A stretch of DNA of 11,278 bases from an uncultured Burkholderiaceae bacterium (GCA_937871985.1 CALMPB010000397.1:1-11278), one strand, 5' to 3'. Shown: positions 1 to 7,200, numbered from the stretch's first letter. Notes: generated by a model not told the origin, from the letters alone. Numbers and translations: made by a program.

Positions 1-149
1 CCGATCGCCACGATCAGGTCGGGCTGGAGCGCGCGGACGCGGCGTCCGATTTCGTTCATGCCGTCGACCACGCGCATGGCCTGCTCGTCGCCGTCCGGCG
101 ACCCGAACAGGACGTGCGATGTCGCAAAAGCGCCGACCAGCTCAGCCAT
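1..149 (-). CDS. carBb: LigB-type (class III) extradiol ring-cleavage dioxygenase, catalytic subunit, CarBb-like; 5' end only
   Basis: Only the first 49 residues are in the window; the gene runs off the left edge. The N-terminus reads MAELVGAFATSHVLFGSPDG, with a histidine at residue 12 in an A-T-S-H context, where LigB-family enzymes carry their first iron ligand (His12). It ends in the window with QPDLIVAI, the strand leading to the second His. In this family the protein binds Fe(II) and cleaves a catechol next to its hydroxyls (meta cleavage). The start overlaps the stop of the upstream small-subunit gene by 8 bases (ATGGCTGA), so translation is probably coupled. Placement after CarAa-like and CarBa-like genes makes 2'-aminobiphenyl-2,3-diol 1,2-dioxygenase the best guess. 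The name rests on context plus 49 residues; a protocatechuate-type LigB relative with another substrate is possible. Confidence 0.75.
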   Translation of the reverse strand, partial: MAELVGAFATSHVLFGSPDGDEQAMRVVDGMNEIGRRVRALQPDLIVAI

Positions 150-423
150 TGCGGTCCACCAGTGCGCGATACGCCTTGACGCTGACGAATTCCGGTGCGG
201 CCGGGTTGGTCGCCATGAAATGATGCATCTGCAGGACGGGGTGCAGCCCGATCCCGGTGAGCGCCTCCTGACCGCCGGCGTCGATCGCCGCGCGCTGTTC
301 GGCGCTGAGACCGTAGCGATCGTACAGCGCGCTCCGGTGGCTGGCGAAGAGGCCCAGATTGTCAGGGTCGGCGAACAGCTCCTGGACGAGGCGGTTCGCG
401 GCGTATCCGCCCGGGGCCGTCAT
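142..423 (-). CDS. carBa: Small subunit of LigAB-type extradiol dioxygenase, CarBa-like
   Basis: This 93-residue protein belongs to the LigA-like small-subunit family. It shows the family signature of an N-terminal N-R-L-x-Q-E-L-F helix (residues 10-17), a Y-G-L-S-A-E-Q-R-A-A stretch (37-46) and G-L-H-P-V-L-Q-M-H-H (59-68). LigA of protocatechuate 4,5-dioxygenase is longer (about 130-140 residues), whereas CarBa of carbazole degraders is about 90, so the length favours CarBa. The subunit has no metal site itself; it closes over and stabilises the active site of the catalytic subunit encoded next. Its ATG overlaps the oxygenase stop (ATGA, 4 bases) and its own TGA lies inside the start of the CarBb-like gene. 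Strong family call; the exact substrate is inferred from neighbours. Confidence 0.85.
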   Translation of the reverse strand: MTAPGGYAANRLVQELFADPDNLGLFASHRSALYDRYGLSAEQRAAIDAGGQEALTGIGLHPVLQMHHFMATNPAAPEFVSVKAYRALVDRNG

Positions 424-1571
424 AGATGCTCTCCCTTCTGGACACCGCGGTTGAACTGGCTGGCCAGACGCCGCCACTCGATGATCGCGCGGTCCGGCTC
501 GAAGAGGATTTCCTCGCGCCACCCGCGGTCGTCGATGTAGAAGGCGTTCATCGATTCGCGGGCCAGCACGTCGTCGTCGTTGAAGCCGTTGAGCGCGAGT
601 TCGACCCACTTCTCCCTGAACTCGCGGTGAAACTCCTCCTTCTCCGCCTCGGTCGAGACCTCGCGGCCGAGCATCTGGAAGTAGAGGTGGTGGTCCTCGT
701 CGATCGGCACGTACCATTCGTATTGCGTGAGCGTGGGATCGGGGAACGGATCGACCTTGAGGACGCCGGGCAGCCAGATCGAGATGCTGCGGGCGACCAT
801 CTTGCTGCCGAAATGGCCGGTGACGACGGTCTCGCCGTCGATCGCGCCTTCGAACACCGGCTCCGAATGCTCGCCGAGCAGATCGTACACGCCCTTGGGC
901 GAGCCCGGCGCGACTTCGGAACGGGTCAGCTGTTCGGGGTCGCCTGGCGCGAACCCGAGCGGAAGCGCGATGTCGTTGCCGGCGAGCAGAACGGAGGATT
1001 TGTGGATGAAGACATGACCAGCGTCGAAACCGTTCTCCGCCCCCATCCGCCAGTTGGCGGCGACCACCCGGTGCTGTCCGTCCACCGCGCGATCCGCGTC
1101 GAGGAACCCGGGGGGCACGTCCTCCACGAGGTCGTGCGGAGCCTCGTCGCCGACGAAGAGGAAGACGACCCCCTTCACCTCGCGCACCGGATAGACCTTC
1201 AGCGCGTGCCGTCCGATCTGCACGCTCGCCGGGTTGGTCAGGATGTTGACCAGCGCGCCGCTGTCCCAGCGGAACGTCCAGCCGTGATACCAGCACGAGA
1301 TCGTCTGCTTCGAATAGCATTCGATCCGGTCGGACAGCGTGACTCCGCGGTGGAGGCAACGGTCCCTGATCGCGAAGACCTGGCCGTCGACCCGGTTCAG
1401 CAGGATCTTTTCGCCCAGCAGCTTGACCGGGATCGGCTTCCCTTCCTCGACCTCGCTAGCGAGGCGGATGGGATACCAATGGTTCCGAAAGCCGAGCTTG
1501 GCGTCGATATATTGCGCCCAGGGCTTCAGCCTCCGCTCCGCCAAACTGGGCTGGGTCACCACGTTCTCCAC
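420..1571 (-). CDS. carAa: Rieske non-haem iron oxygenase, terminal component, CarAa-like (carbazole 1,9a-dioxygenase type)
   Basis: This 383-residue protein has an N-terminal Rieske domain with C-x-H (Cys72, His74) and C-x2-H (Cys93, His96) holding a [2Fe-2S] cluster. A catalytic domain follows with His186 and His190 in the NGFDAGHVFIH motif and Asp334 in the NDDDVLARE segment as likely mononuclear-iron ligands; Asp183 is the bridging aspartate. These line up, from my memory of CarAa of Pseudomonas CA10, with its Cys69/His71/Cys90/His93, His183/His187/Asp333 and Asp180. Long stretches such as YIDAKLGFRNHWYP and GVYDLLGEHSEPVFEG match closely, and the length (384 in CA10) is nearly the same. 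CarAa is a homotrimer needing a ferredoxin and a reductase, neither in view. The chosen GTG at 1571 has GGGAG six bases upstream; an internal GTG at 1559 also has a GGAG at good spacing. It is transcribed divergently from the GntR gene. Another angular or N-heterocycle substrate is possible. Confidence 0.9.
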   Translation of the reverse strand: MENVVTQPSLAERRLKPWAQYIDAKLGFRNHWYPIRLASEVEEGKPIPVKLLGEKILLNRVDGQVFAIRDRCLHRGVTLSDRIECYSKQTISCWYHGWTFRWDSGALVNILTNPASVQIGRHALKVYPVREVKGVVFLFVGDEAPHDLVEDVPPGFLDADRAVDGQHRVVAANWRMGAENGFDAGHVFIHKSSVLLAGNDIALPLGFAPGDPEQLTRSEVAPGSPKGVYDLLGEHSEPVFEGAIDGETVVTGHFGSKMVARSISIWLPGVLKVDPFPDPTLTQYEWYVPIDEDHHLYFQMLGREVSTEAEKEEFHREFREKWVELALNGFNDDDVLARESMNAFYIDDRGWREEILFEPDRAIIEWRRLASQFNRGVQKGEHL

Positions 1572-1592
1572 GATCCGCTCCCGTCGTTTTCG

Positions 1593-1620
1593 TTGACGGG
1601 ATTGTTAGCAATCGTGTAAG
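1593..1620 (+). promoter_or_regulatory. Probable promoter of the GntR-led operon
   Basis: TTGACG (1593-1598) is followed after 16 bases by TGTAAG (1615-1620), 5/6 and 4/6 matches to the -35 and -10 consensus. It overlaps the leftward promoter almost completely, so the two would compete for polymerase. The start of transcription would be near 1627. Confidence 0.4.
1600..1613. promoter_or_regulatory. Candidate GntR operator, near-palindrome
   Basis: GATTGTTAGCAATC has perfect 5-bp arms (GATTG/CAATC) around a TTAG centre, 12 of 14 positions symmetric. Its size and ATTG...CAAT form resemble operators of FCD-type GntR regulators. It covers the -10 of the leftward promoter and lies between the -35 and -10 of the rightward one, as expected for a repressor of both. 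No binding data are implied. Confidence 0.45.
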
Positions 1621-1629
1621 CGATGTCAA
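1601..1629 (-). promoter_or_regulatory. Probable sigma-70-type promoter of the carAa-like operon
   Basis: On the minus strand a perfect -35 TTGACA (1629-1624) is followed after 17 bases by AACAAT (1606-1601), matching the -10 consensus at 4 of 6 positions. Transcription would start near 1594, giving a leader of roughly 23 bases before the GTG at 1571. The -10 lies inside the candidate operator at 1600-1613, so a bound repressor would block it. Confidence 0.5.
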
Positions 1630-1654
1630 CGGCCAAAAACTAATGGAGAATGTG

Positions 1655-2329
1655 ATGGTCCTGCAGCTCGAACTGTCCGACGCCGAATCGCCGGCACTGC
1701 GGGCGGCGGATGCGATCAAGTCGGCCATCCACGACGCGCGGTTCGGCCCGGGGCAGCGGCTGGTCGAAAGCGAGCTGACGCAATTGCTCGGGCTCGGCCG
1801 CGGGCCGGTCCGCGAGGCGCTGCGCCTGCTGGCGGTCGAGGGCCTGGTCACCATCGAACGCAACCGGGGTGCCGTGGTCGCGCGCGTCACGAAGGGAATC
1901 GTGGCCGAGGTCTTCGAGATGCGCGAGCTCCTGGAGGGCCTGTCCGCGCGGCGCGCGGCGCGCGCCGTGCGGGAACGCGGCTCCGCCGGCTCGCTCGCGC
2001 AGGCCATCGACGACGAGGTCGGGCGCGGTGGGCATGAGGACCCAGCTTCGCTGATCGAGGCCAACGAACGGCTGCACGGCCTGATCGTCGCGACGGGGGC
2101 GAGCGGCACGGCGGAACGCGTCCTGGGGCAATTGCGGTTGCCGAAGCTGCGCTCGCTGTTCTTCCGCGTGATGTCGCCCGCGCATTGGGCCACCTCGCGC
2201 GACGATCACATCGCCATCCTGCGTGCGATCGTCGACGGCGACGAGGATCGCGCGGACGACCTGATGCGCGCGCACGTCAAGCGGACCGCGGACCTGTTCG
2301 CGACGCTGCCCGAACGGTTCTTCCTGTGA
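1655..2329 (+). CDS. GntR-family transcriptional regulator, FCD (FadR/VanR-like) subfamily, probable local regulator
   Basis: About 224 residues. The N-terminal winged helix-turn-helix covers roughly residues 15-80, with the conserved recognition stretch [17 protein letters not shown]. The C-terminal all-helical FCD domain has likely metal-ligand histidines in [16 protein letters not shown] and MRAHV. FCD proteins bind a small organic acid and release DNA. An in-frame ATG exists at 1643, but ATG 1655 is preferred because GGAG (1645-1648) sits six bases upstream, while 1643 has no Shine-Dalgarno. The gene is divergent from the oxygenase and overlaps the next gene (GTGA), so regulator and lower-pathway enzymes share one mRNA. 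GntR-type CarR regulators are described for some car operons, as I recall, but I do not assert orthology. The effector may be a pathway intermediate (inference). Confidence 0.88.
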   Translation: MVLQLELSDAESPALRAADAIKSAIHDARFGPGQRLVESELTQLLGLGRGPVREALRLLAVEGLVTIERNRGAVVARVTKGIVAEVFEMRELLEGLSARRAARAVRERGSAGSLAQAIDDEVGRGGHEDPASLIEANERLHGLIVATGASGTAERVLGQLRLPKLRSLFFRVMSPAHWATSRDDHIAILRAIVDGDEDRADDLMRAHVKRTADLFATLPERFFL

Positions 2330-3282
2330 CGGGCGCGGCGCCCGCGCGCACCAAAGTCGCGATCATCGGTTCGGGCAATATCGGCACCGACCTGATGATG
2401 AAGGTCCTCCGTCTCTCCGACGTGCTGGAGATGAGCGCGATGGTTGGCATCGATCCGGCGTCGGACGGCCTCGCGCGCGCCGCCCGGCTGGGAGTCGCCA
2501 CGACTGCGGACGGCATCGACGGACTGGTCGCGATGCCCGATTACGATGGGGTCGGAATCGTCTTCGACGCGACCTCGGCCGGAGCCCATGCCGGCCATTC
2601 CCGGGTTCTCCTCGGATCCGGCAAGCGCGTCGTCGACCTGACGCCCGCGGCGCTCGGCCCCTATGTCGTCCCGCCCGTCAACGGCGACGCCCATCTGAGC
2701 GCCCCGAACGTGAACATGGTCACGTGCGGCGGGCAGGCCACCATCCCGATCGTCGCGGCGGTCGCGCGCGTCGCGCCCGTGCCCTATGCGGAGATCGTCG
2801 CCTCGATTGCGAGCCGCTCGGCCGGCCCCGGCACGCGTGCGAACATTGACGAGTTCACTCAGACTACGGCCAAGGCGATCGAGCAGGTCGCGGGTGTCGG
2901 CCGCGGCAAGGCGGTGATCGTGCTCAACCCGGCCGAACCGCCGCTCATCATGCGCGATACCGTCTATTGTCTGGCCGAGAGCGACGACGAGGCGGCCATC
3001 GCCGCCTCCGTCGAGGCGATGGTGGCCGAGGTGCAGGCCTATGTGCCCGGCTATCGGCTGAAGCAGGCGGTGCAGTTCGAGCGGATCGGCGGCAATCGCC
3101 CGCTCCGACTGCCGGAGCTGGACCGGTCCTTCACCGGCCTGAAGGTCTCGGTCTTCCTCGAGGTGGAGGGGGCCGGCCACTATTTGCCCGCTTATGCCGG
3201 CAACCTCGACATCATGACCTCCGCCGCGCTCCGCACCGCGGAGGCGATGGCGCTGCGCACGGTGTCGGAGTTCGCGGCGTGA
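2326..3282 (+). CDS. Acetaldehyde dehydrogenase (acylating), CarF/BphJ/MhpF type
   Basis: This 318-residue protein has an NAD-binding glycine motif GSGNIGTD at residues 15-22, the catalytic cysteine Cys134 in [10 protein letters not shown], and the family stretch [10 protein letters not shown] (111-120). The length fits the family (about 305-320). It converts acetaldehyde, NAD+ and CoA to acetyl-CoA and, in this family, forms a complex with the aldolase encoded next, which channels the toxic acetaldehyde. The start is taken as the GTG at 2326, which overlaps the regulator's TGA (GTGA); the alignable sequence begins only about nine residues in (KVAIIGSGN). A longer in-frame extension upstream lies within the regulator gene and is rejected. 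It works at the end of the meta-cleavage pathway, where carF is one used name. Confidence 0.93.
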   Translation: MTGAAPARTKVAIIGSGNIGTDLMMKVLRLSDVLEMSAMVGIDPASDGLARAARLGVATTADGIDGLVAMPDYDGVGIVFDATSAGAHAGHSRVLLGSGKRVVDLTPAALGPYVVPPVNGDAHLSAPNVNMVTCGGQATIPIVAAVARVAPVPYAEIVASIASRSAGPGTRANIDEFTQTTAKAIEQVAGVGRGKAVIVLNPAEPPLIMRDTVYCLAESDDEAAIAASVEAMVAEVQAYVPGYRLKQAVQFERIGGNRPLRLPELDRSFTGLKVSVFLEVEGAGHYLPAYAGNLDIMTSAALRTAEAMALRTVSEFAA

Positions 3283-4295
3283 GGCGGCTCTATGTTCAGG
3301 ACGTGACGCTGCGCGACGGCATGCACGCCGTCCGTCACCAATATGGCCTCGATACTGTGGTCGCCATCGCCAGAGCGCTCGACCGGGCGGGAGTCGACGC
3401 GATCGAGGTCGCGCACGGCGACGGGCTCGCCGGATCGTCGTTCAACTACGGCTTCGGCGCGCATACCGACTGGGAGTGGATCGGCGCCGTCGCGGCGGTG
3501 CTCGAACGCGCGGTGCTCACCACGCTGCTGCTGCCGGGGATCGGCACGATCGACGACCTCCGCCGCGCCCACGACCTCGGCGTCCGTTCCGTGCGGGTCG
3601 CGACGCACTGCACCGAGGCCGACGTGGCGCGGCAGCACATCGAGGCCGCGCGCGCGCTAGGCATGGACGTCGCAGGCTTCCTGATGATGAGCCACATGGC
3701 GGAGCCGGATCGGCTCGCCGGGCAGGCGAAGCTCATGGAAAGCTACGGCGCGCACTGCGTCTACGTGACCGACAGCGGCGGTGCGCTGACCATGGACGGT
3801 TATGCCGCCCGGCTTCAGGCCTTCGACCGCGTGCTCGAACTTGAGACCGAGCGCGGAGTGCATGCACACCACAACCTGTCACTCGGCGTCGCCAACTCCA
3901 TCGTCGCGGTCCAGAACGGCGCGGTGCGAGTTGATGCGAGCCTTGCCGGCATGGGGGCGGGCGCGGGCAACGCACCGCTGGAGGTATTCGTCGCGGCCGC
4001 CGACCGCATGGGGTGGCAGCACGGGTGCGACCTGCTCGCTCTGATGGATGCGGCCGACGATCTCGTCCGCCCGCTGCAGGACCGCCCCGTGCGGGTGGAC
4101 CGCGAGACCCTGAGCTTGGGCTATGCCGGCGTCTATTCCTCCTTCCTGCGGCACGCGGAGAAGGCGGCCGCCGATCACGGCCTCGACACCCGCGCGATCC
4201 TGATCGAGCTGGGCCGCCGCAAGATGGTGGGCGGGCAGGAGGACATGATCGTCGACGTGGCGCTGGACCTGGCAGCGGCGGGGAGCGGCGCATGA
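3279..4295 (+). CDS. 4-hydroxy-2-oxovalerate aldolase, CarE/BphI/MhpE type
   Basis: This 338-residue class II pyruvate aldolase shows an N-terminal [14 protein letters not shown] with Arg12, Asp13 and His16 (substrate arginine, metal Asp, catalytic His). It also has the metal-binding G-V-H-A-H-H-N at residues 193-199 (His195, His197). The C-terminal communication domain includes [19 protein letters not shown]. It splits 4-hydroxy-2-oxopentanoate into pyruvate and acetaldehyde, using Mn2+ or a similar metal. The GTG start overlaps the dehydrogenase TGA (GTGA), and the two proteins normally assemble together. The stop overlaps the ligase start (ATGA). The hydratase that supplies its substrate (CarD/MhpD type) is not in this window. 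Confidence 0.94.
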   Translation: MRRLYVQDVTLRDGMHAVRHQYGLDTVVAIARALDRAGVDAIEVAHGDGLAGSSFNYGFGAHTDWEWIGAVAAVLERAVLTTLLLPGIGTIDDLRRAHDLGVRSVRVATHCTEADVARQHIEAARALGMDVAGFLMMSHMAEPDRLAGQAKLMESYGAHCVYVTDSGGALTMDGYAARLQAFDRVLELETERGVHAHHNLSLGVANSIVAVQNGAVRVDASLAGMGAGAGNAPLEVFVAAADRMGWQHGCDLLALMDAADDLVRPLQDRPVRVDRETLSLGYAGVYSSFLRHAEKAAADHGLDTRAILIELGRRKMVGGQEDMIVDVALDLAAAGSGA

Positions 4296-5923
4296 GCCGC
4301 CCGGCCCCGCTGCGCGCGCTCGGCGATAGACCGGCGTACGACCCGTTCGTCCGCGACCGTCTGCCCGCCGTGTCCGCCTTGCCGACGTTCGTCTTCGACC
4401 CGCCGTTCGATCGCTATCCCGAGCGGCTGAACGCAGCAGTCGAGCTTGTGGACGGCGCTCTGGCCGAGGGTGCGGGCGAGCACGTCGCGGTCGTGAACGA
4501 CCATGGGAGCTGGACATATCGCGACATGGCCGACCTGTCGGCGCGGATCGCGGGGATGATCCGCGCGGAGAGCATCGTGCCCGGCGCCCGCGTGCTGCTG
4601 CGCGGACCGAACAGCGCGATGCTGATCGCGGCCTGGCTGGGAGTCCTGAAGGCCGGCTGCATCGCGGTCACGACTATGCCGCTGCTGCGCAGGCGGGATC
4701 TTGAGCCAATCGTACACCGCGCCGAACCCGCCTTGGCGCTGATCGACGGCCGGTCCCTGCCTGAGCTCGGGGGCGTCGCCTGGCTGGAGGGCGCCGGATG
4801 TCGGACGTTGCTGTTCGACGGTGACTCGGACGCCTGCGCAATGCGCGCGCGACTGGAGCGGCAGGCACCTATCGCCGCGACCGCCGACACCCACCGGGAC
4901 GACCCCGCGATCCTCGCCTTCACCTCGGGCACGACGGGCGCGCCGAAGGCGACCGTTCACTTTCATCGCGACCTACTGATCCCGGCCGACGGGTTCAGCA
5001 GCGAGGTCCTGAACCCCGGCCCCGCCGACCGGTTCTGCTCCAGCGCTCCACTCGGCTTCACCTTCGGGCTCGGCGCGTCGCTGCTCTTTCCGTTCCGCGC
5101 CCGCGCGTCGAGCGTCACCGTGGAGCAGTCTAATCCGGCGGCGCTGATCGAAGCCGTGGAGCGGCATCGAGCGACCGTCCTCCTGACCGCGCCTACCGCA
5201 TACCGCGCGATGCTGCCACTCCTCGTCGGTCGCGATCTGTCCAGTCTGCGACTGTGCGTGTCCGCTGGCGAACACCTGCCGGCGTCGACGCAGAGTGCGT
5301 GGTCAAAGGCGACCGGCGTCGCCGTCGTGAACGGCATCGGCGCCACGGAAATGATGCACATCTTCCTGGCATCGCGCCCCGGCGAGACGCCTCCCGGCTC
5401 GTGCGGGCGCGCGGTGTCGGGCTACAATGTCCGAATCGTAGACGAGGCCGGCGTGCACCTGACCTCTGGCACCGGGCGCCTTGCGGTCCGCGGTCCGACC
5501 GGATGCCGTTACCTCGACGATCCGAGGCAGTCGCGCTACGTCGTCGAGGGCTGGAACCTGACCGGCGACACCTACCGTTTGGACGAGGAAGGCCGGTTCT
5601 GGTTCGTGGCGCGCTCTGACGACATGATCGTTACCTCGGGCTACAACGTGGCGGGTCCGGAGGTGGAGGCCGCACTCGTGGCGCATCATGCCGTGGCGGA
5701 ATGTGCGGTCGTCGGCGTAGACGATCATAGCCGCGGGACGGTCATCAAGGCGTTTGTCGTGCTGGAGACGGGATACCCGCCCTCCGTCGCACTAATCGCG
5801 GAGCTGCAAGCGCATGTGAAGCGTACGATAGCGCCCTACAAATATCCTCGGCTGATTGAGTTCGTTCCCGATCTGCCGAAGACGCCCACCGGCAAGGTTA
5901 GGAGAGCCGAACTGCGCGCTTGA
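4292..5923 (+). CDS. Acyl-CoA ligase (AMP-forming), 2-aminobenzoate/benzoate-CoA ligase family
   Basis: This 543-residue ANL-superfamily enzyme has the P-loop-like TSGTTGAPK at residues 211-219, the [12 protein letters not shown]5 region at 348-358, [10 protein letters not shown] and [14 protein letters not shown] (401-434), the hinge [19 protein letters not shown] (441-459) and the catalytic lysine Lys535 in [10 protein letters not shown]. The N-terminal [25 protein letters not shown], and the A5 and GPTGCRY segments are those I associate with 2-aminobenzoate-CoA ligases and, more distantly, benzoate-CoA ligases. It would activate anthranilate, a product of carbazole meta-cleavage, to 2-aminobenzoyl-CoA using ATP. 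The ATG overlaps the aldolase stop and has GGGAG six bases upstream. It is the last gene of the operon. Benzoate or salicylate are alternative substrates; specificity cannot be read directly. Confidence 0.88.
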   Translation: MSRPAPLRALGDRPAYDPFVRDRLPAVSALPTFVFDPPFDRYPERLNAAVELVDGALAEGAGEHVAVVNDHGSWTYRDMADLSARIAGMIRAESIVPGARVLLRGPNSAMLIAAWLGVLKAGCIAVTTMPLLRRRDLEPIVHRAEPALALIDGRSLPELGGVAWLEGAGCRTLLFDGDSDACAMRARLERQAPIAATADTHRDDPAILAFTSGTTGAPKATVHFHRDLLIPADGFSSEVLNPGPADRFCSSAPLGFTFGLGASLLFPFRARASSVTVEQSNPAALIEAVERHRATVLLTAPTAYRAMLPLLVGRDLSSLRLCVSAGEHLPASTQSAWSKATGVAVVNGIGATEMMHIFLASRPGETPPGSCGRAVSGYNVRIVDEAGVHLTSGTGRLAVRGPTGCRYLDDPRQSRYVVEGWNLTGDTYRLDEEGRFWFVARSDDMIVTSGYNVAGPEVEAALVAHHAVAECAVVGVDDHSRGTVIKAFVVLETGYPPSVALIAELQAHVKRTIAPYKYPRLIEFVPDLPKTPTGKVRRAELRA

Positions 5924-6514
5924 GGTCGATCGACCCCCGTTCTGCGCCGGTCGCGCGAGGCGGCTTGGAGAGCGGGGCGCACCAACTCGCGCCCCTCCAG
6001 GGCAAAGCGCCGGGTGCGCTTTACGCCGAGCTTGCACCCATGTTGAGTCCCGCCGCGGTGCGCGGCGCTGCATTCGCCGATGTGCCGGTCGGTCTGTCGC
6101 CGGGGCTACTCCATCGCCGCCTCGACATCCGCACGCGGAGCGCTGGCTCGCGGCTTCGATCGAGGAAGTGAGCACCGTCATCGCGCGCCACATTCGTCGA
6201 TCGGGGCACACCCGGCTCGGCGACCCTCGATCCACTCTCCCAAAGAACTATCTCGCGACGATCCGCTTCGCCCTGCCTCTCCTCGCCACCGCCGTGCTTC
6301 CGGCACCCGCATCCGCCGAAAAGCTCCGCGTCCGGATCACCGATGTCGCGCCGGGGAAGGGCGGCGTGGTGGTATATACTAGGGGTCGGGGGAAAGAGAA
6401 TGTTCCGAGCGACTGGAACAGGGGCGATGAAAATTGACTCAGGATGATGCCGCATCGACCGGCGGAGGGGCGCTGAACGCCAAGACAGCCAATGTTGCAA
6501 CTTCGCGCGCAACA
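5924..6514. other. Stretch after the catabolic operon without an intact gene
   Basis: A 12-bp palindrome GGTCGATCGACC follows the ligase stop directly but has no loop or T-run, so it is not a convincing terminator. A TTG-initiated open frame at 5920-6171 (83 codons) has no Shine-Dalgarno and no family I recognise. The later part holds the signal-peptide fragment listed separately. I see no tRNA, repeat array or intact gene. Confidence 0.5.
6257..6436 (+). pseudogene. Remnant of a small exported protein, possibly DUF2141 family
   Basis: The reading frame encodes IRFALPLLATAVLPAPASAE, a clear Sec-type signal peptide with an A-S-A cleavage site, followed by KLRVRITDVAPGKGGVVV. That pattern resembles the start of the DUF2141 family as I recall it (signal peptide, then a V-x-V-T-x-V-x-x-G-K-G-x-V strand). 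There is no ATG, GTG or TTG at the expected start (the codon there is ATC), and after about 18 mature residues the frame becomes unrelated and stops at 6436. The usual 120-150-residue protein is missing, so this is read as a truncated, start-less fragment. The family call is tentative; the signal peptide is clear. Confidence 0.45.
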
Positions 6515-6552
6515 TGGCACCGGTGAGAGAACGCCCGAAAACGTACGCTAAG
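6515..6552 (+). repeat. Left terminal inverted repeat of the Tn3-family remnant
   Basis: The outer part TGGCACC...GAGA and inner part CGAAAACGTACGCTAAG match the layout of Tn3-family 38-bp repeats (compare Tn21, which as I recall ends AAGCACGCTAAG). The outermost base is T rather than the usual G. Confidence 0.55.
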
Positions 6553-6684
6553 CCGGTCGCAGTTCTCAGGGCCGGTCACCCTCATAGCTTTCACATGAGC
6601 GTAAGGTCGCAGCCGGGTGGGAAAGCTGCAGCGGAGGCTATCGCAGCCCCGAGAAGGTCGACTCAGGTTCATGACGCGCAAATT

Positions 6685-6774
6685 CATGGACTCGCTCAGG
6701 CAGCCCTTGTTCGTGCCGCATTTGTCGCGCTCGGCAAGCCACGCGCGTTGCTCGTCGGCATCGCGGTCCTTCAT
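6685..6774 (-). pseudogene. Fragment resembling the LprI (lysozyme inhibitor/DUF1311) C-terminal region
   Basis: The minus-strand frame reads DEQRAWLAERDKCGTNKGCL, close to the x-x-Q-R-x-W-L-x-x-R-D-x-C-G-x-D-x-x-C-L pattern of LprI-like periplasmic proteins, in which the two cysteines pair. Only about 30 residues are recognisable. There is no signal peptide, no ribosome-binding site and no continuation of the pattern on either side. It lies inside the Tn3-type remnant. The call rests on a short motif. Confidence 0.35.
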
Positions 6775-6817
6775 AGGCGAGCTGGACACTGCGGTCCCAC
6801 CCGGCGAGCACCGGGCC

Positions 6818-7003
6818 GCGGTCGCGCTGTGGAACACGGTGTGCCTGGACCGTTCCGTGCAGCATCTGCGGAGCACAGGCGTCGAGGTGCCCGACGAGCT
6901 GCTCGCCCATGTCGCCCCGCTCGGCTGGGAGCACATCGGGCTCACCGGCGACCGCCTTTGGAGCGAGATCGACAGCCCGCGCGGGCGGTACAGGCCGCTT
7001 CGC
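6818..7003 (+). pseudogene. Tn3-family transposase (TnpA), C-terminal fragment
   Basis: About 62 codons encode AVALWNTVCLDRSVQHLR, VPDELLAHVAPLGWEHIGLT and GRYRPLR, the very conserved C-terminal end of Tn3-family DDE transposases (normally near 1000 residues). The upstream part with the catalytic residues is absent. The frame is open upstream to 6617, but that sequence is not transposase. It points to the right-hand repeat, the normal orientation. It is non-functional. Confidence 0.85.
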
Positions 7004-7025
7004 ATCGCTCCGGTCGACCGCCGCC

Positions 7026-7064
7026 CTTCAGGTACGTTTTTGGGGCCTTGGCTCATTGGTCCCC
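7026..7064 (-). repeat. Right terminal inverted repeat of the Tn3-family remnant
   Basis: Read inward on the minus strand from 7064 it starts with GGGG, the typical outer end of Tn3-family repeats, and closes with AAAAACGTACCTGAAG. It pairs imperfectly with 6515-6552. It begins about 22 bases after the last recognisable tnpA codon. Confidence 0.5.
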
Positions 7065-7200
7065 GTCGGGCGATCTTACGACTGGGTGGTGGCAGACTAA
7101 GCAGTCGACCGCATCGACCTGTCTCGCGCCTAAGCGCGATACGGGTGTGCCGTCGAACGACACGCCGTCTACCCTGCCGCTGAGCTCGGCGATCGATCGA

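Larger units (their letters stand above)
1572..1654. promoter_or_regulatory. Divergent promoter region between carAa-like operon and GntR/aldolase/ligase operon
   Basis: This short intergenic region is AT-richer than its surroundings and serves both units. Two promoter-like hexamer pairs lie on opposite strands over the same DNA, with their -35 elements forming the inverted arms CGTTGAC (1591-1597) and GTCAACG (1625-1631). A 14-bp near-palindrome sits between them. The layout is typical of a GntR autoregulator controlling a divergent catabolic operon. The promoter and operator assignments are by eye. Confidence 0.6.
6515..7064. mobile_element. Internally deleted Tn3-family element (both terminal repeats plus 3' end of tnpA)
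   Basis: The left repeat (6515-6552) ends in GAAAACGTACGCTAAG, the usual inner end of 38-bp Tn3-family repeats (ACGCTAAG). The right repeat (7026-7064) reads inward from GGGGACCAATGAG and ends CAAAAACGTACCTGAAG. Aligned with one gap, they share GTACGTTTT, GGG, CTCA and GGT blocks in register. Between them lies the C-terminal piece of a Tn3 transposase, running toward the right repeat as in intact elements. Most of tnpA and the resolvase are gone. Flanking pentamers (CAACA and GTCGG) do not match, so there is no visible target duplication. This resembles a miniature Tn3-derived element, but decay of a larger transposon fits too. Confidence 0.6.

Noticed and set aside
142..1359. 405-codon minus-strand frame
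   Set aside because: Only its last 93 codons (142-423) are real (small dioxygenase subunit); the rest is an arginine/proline-rich shadow of the oxygenase in another frame.
426..1619. 397-codon plus-strand open frame
   Set aside because: Antisense to the Rieske oxygenase, whose motifs are all intact; the translation shows no family and is a GC-rich shadow.
2206..3180. 324-codon minus-strand frame
   Set aside because: Antisense to the acetaldehyde dehydrogenase; low-complexity Arg/Asp composition typical of a shadow.
5924..5935. GGTCGATCGACC as a terminator of the ligase operon
   Set aside because: Perfect palindrome but no loop and no T-run; a C-run follows instead.
5920..6171. 83-codon TTG-started frame after the ligase
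   Set aside because: No ribosome site, no recognised domain, start inside the ligase end; not called as a gene.
6510..7069. Target-site duplication around the Tn3-type remnant
   Set aside because: Flanking pentamers CAACA and GTCGG differ.
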